From positions 1 to 6,164 of the forward strand of contig CANQGN010000092.1 of the NCBI GenBank assembly GCA_947623215.1: 6,164 nucleotides of DNA, in the 5' to 3' direction. Under the pieces are notes generated by a model, which saw only the letters and a program-made list of their open reading frames with translations, ran no database searches and had not been told where the DNA came from. The stretch comes from an uncultured Clostridia bacterium (GTDB lineage Bacteria > Bacillota > Clostridia > Oscillospirales > Acutalibacteraceae). Position numbers and translations under genes: made by a program. Positions 5,670 to 6,164 of this stretch are shown here, in pieces; positions within the stretch are counted from its first letter, which is position 1, and every line of letters begins with the position of its first letter.

Positions 5670-6164
5670 ATGAACGCGCCCTTGGCCGACCGGCTGCGGC
5701 CCAAACGGCTGGAAGATATTGTAGGGCAGCCGCACCTGCTGCGGCCCGACTGCGCCTTTTACCGCATTTTGCAGTCGGGCGTTTTGCCCAATTTAATTTT
5801 TTACGGCCCCTCCGGCACCGGCAAAACCACGCTGGCCTCGCTGTTGGCCGAAAAAACCGAAAAAAAGCTCTTTCGCCTCAACTGTACCACCGCCTCTACG
5901 GCGGATATTAAGGACATTGTGGCGCAAATTGGTACCATGGGCGCGCTAAACGGCATTTTGCTTTATTTAGACGAGATTCAGTATTTTAACAAAAAGCAGC
6001 AGCAGTCGCTGCTGGAGCATTTAGAAAACGGCGGCATCACCCTAATTGCCGCCACTACCGAAAACCCCTATTTTTACGTGTACGGCGCGCTGCTCAGCCG
6101 CTGCACGGTGTTTGAATTCCGCGCCGTCACCCCCGCCCAAATGGAACCGGCCGTGCGCCGGGCC
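5670..6164 (+). CDS. rarA: Replication-associated recombination protein A (RarA/MgsA/WRNIP1 family), 3' truncated by window edge
   Basis: RarA is an AAA+ ATPase related to clamp-loader subunits. It acts at stalled replication forks with SSB, near DNA ends, and affects recombination and restart. The first 165 codons are present; the full protein is usually about 420-450 residues, so the C-terminal tetramerisation and SSB-binding region is outside the window. Visible motifs: the N-terminal family signature PLADRLRPKRLEDIVGQ (4-20); Walker A GPSGTGKT (46-53); Walker B LLYLDE (97-102), followed by IQYFNKKQQQ; sensor 1 AATTEN (127-132); and the arginine-finger region LLSRC (141-145). DEIQ replaces the DEIH of E. 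coli RarA; from memory this is common in clostridial homologues. The ATG at 5670 follows AAGGAG (5652-5657) at a rather long 12-nt spacing, and the family N-terminus begins just after it, supporting this start. Confidence 0.95.
   Translation, partial: MNAPLADRLRPKRLEDIVGQPHLLRPDCAFYRILQSGVLPNLIFYGPSGTGKTTLASLLAEKTEKKLFRLNCTTASTADIKDIVAQIGTMGALNGILLYLDEIQYFNKKQQQSLLEHLENGGITLIAATTENPYFYVYGALLSRCTVFEFRAVTPAQMEPAVRRA

Noticed and set aside
4890..5735. 281-codon minus-strand ORF opposite the 3' half of rny and the start of rarA
   Set aside because: It overlaps two well-identified genes in antisense and shows no recognisable domain; GC bias at third positions explains the absence of stops.

Overview
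The window looks like a chromosomal segment from a moderately GC-rich Gram-positive anaerobe, most likely a Clostridia member of the Ruminococcaceae/Oscillospiraceae type. The grounds are an RNase Y gene of the Bacillota type, strong AGGAGG-like ribosome binding sites, consensus sigma-A promoters with 17-bp spacers, and a RarA whose Walker B region reads DEIQYFNKKQQQ. The taxonomic placement is inference. No IS element, CRISPR array, tRNA, rRNA or phage gene is visible.

Layout. (1) 1-1213, plus strand: the 3' nine-tenths of a MATE-family multidrug/organic-cation exporter, cut by the window edge and followed by a hairpin terminator. (2) 1214-1813: a 600-bp stretch with no convincing protein gene. 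Its main content is a self-contained transcription unit: a near-perfect promoter (TTTACA, 17 bp, TATAAT; 1356-1384) and, about 350 nt later, a textbook intrinsic terminator (1706-1737). Between them lies a sequence rich in hairpins, with an SD/anti-SD-like pair, C-rich segments and two very short ORFs. I could not match it to tmRNA, RNase P RNA, 6S, SRP RNA or a riboswitch class by their conserved cores. This orphan RNA is the best candidate here for something undescribed. (3) 1814-3601, minus strand: a complete GTP-dependent phosphoenolpyruvate carboxykinase with its own promoter, a leader hairpin overlapping its ribosome binding site, and its own terminator. It converges on the orphan RNA. 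(4) 3602-3974: a divergent control region. It holds the pckG promoter, a plus-strand terminator-like hairpin with phased T-tracts, a consensus rny promoter and a leader of about 160 nt. (5) 3975-5531: complete rny (RNase Y). (6) 5670-6164: the first 165 codons of rarA/mgsA, an AAA+ ATPase of replication-fork maintenance, cut by the window edge.

The genes do not form one pathway. Export (MATE), PEP/oxaloacetate interconversion (PckG), mRNA decay (RNase Y) and replication-stress handling (RarA) sit as separate units, with rny and rarA possibly sharing a transcript. The regulatory interest lies in the two large intergenic regions: an orphan structured RNA, and a long, possibly autoregulatory, leader in front of the main endoribonuclease gene.
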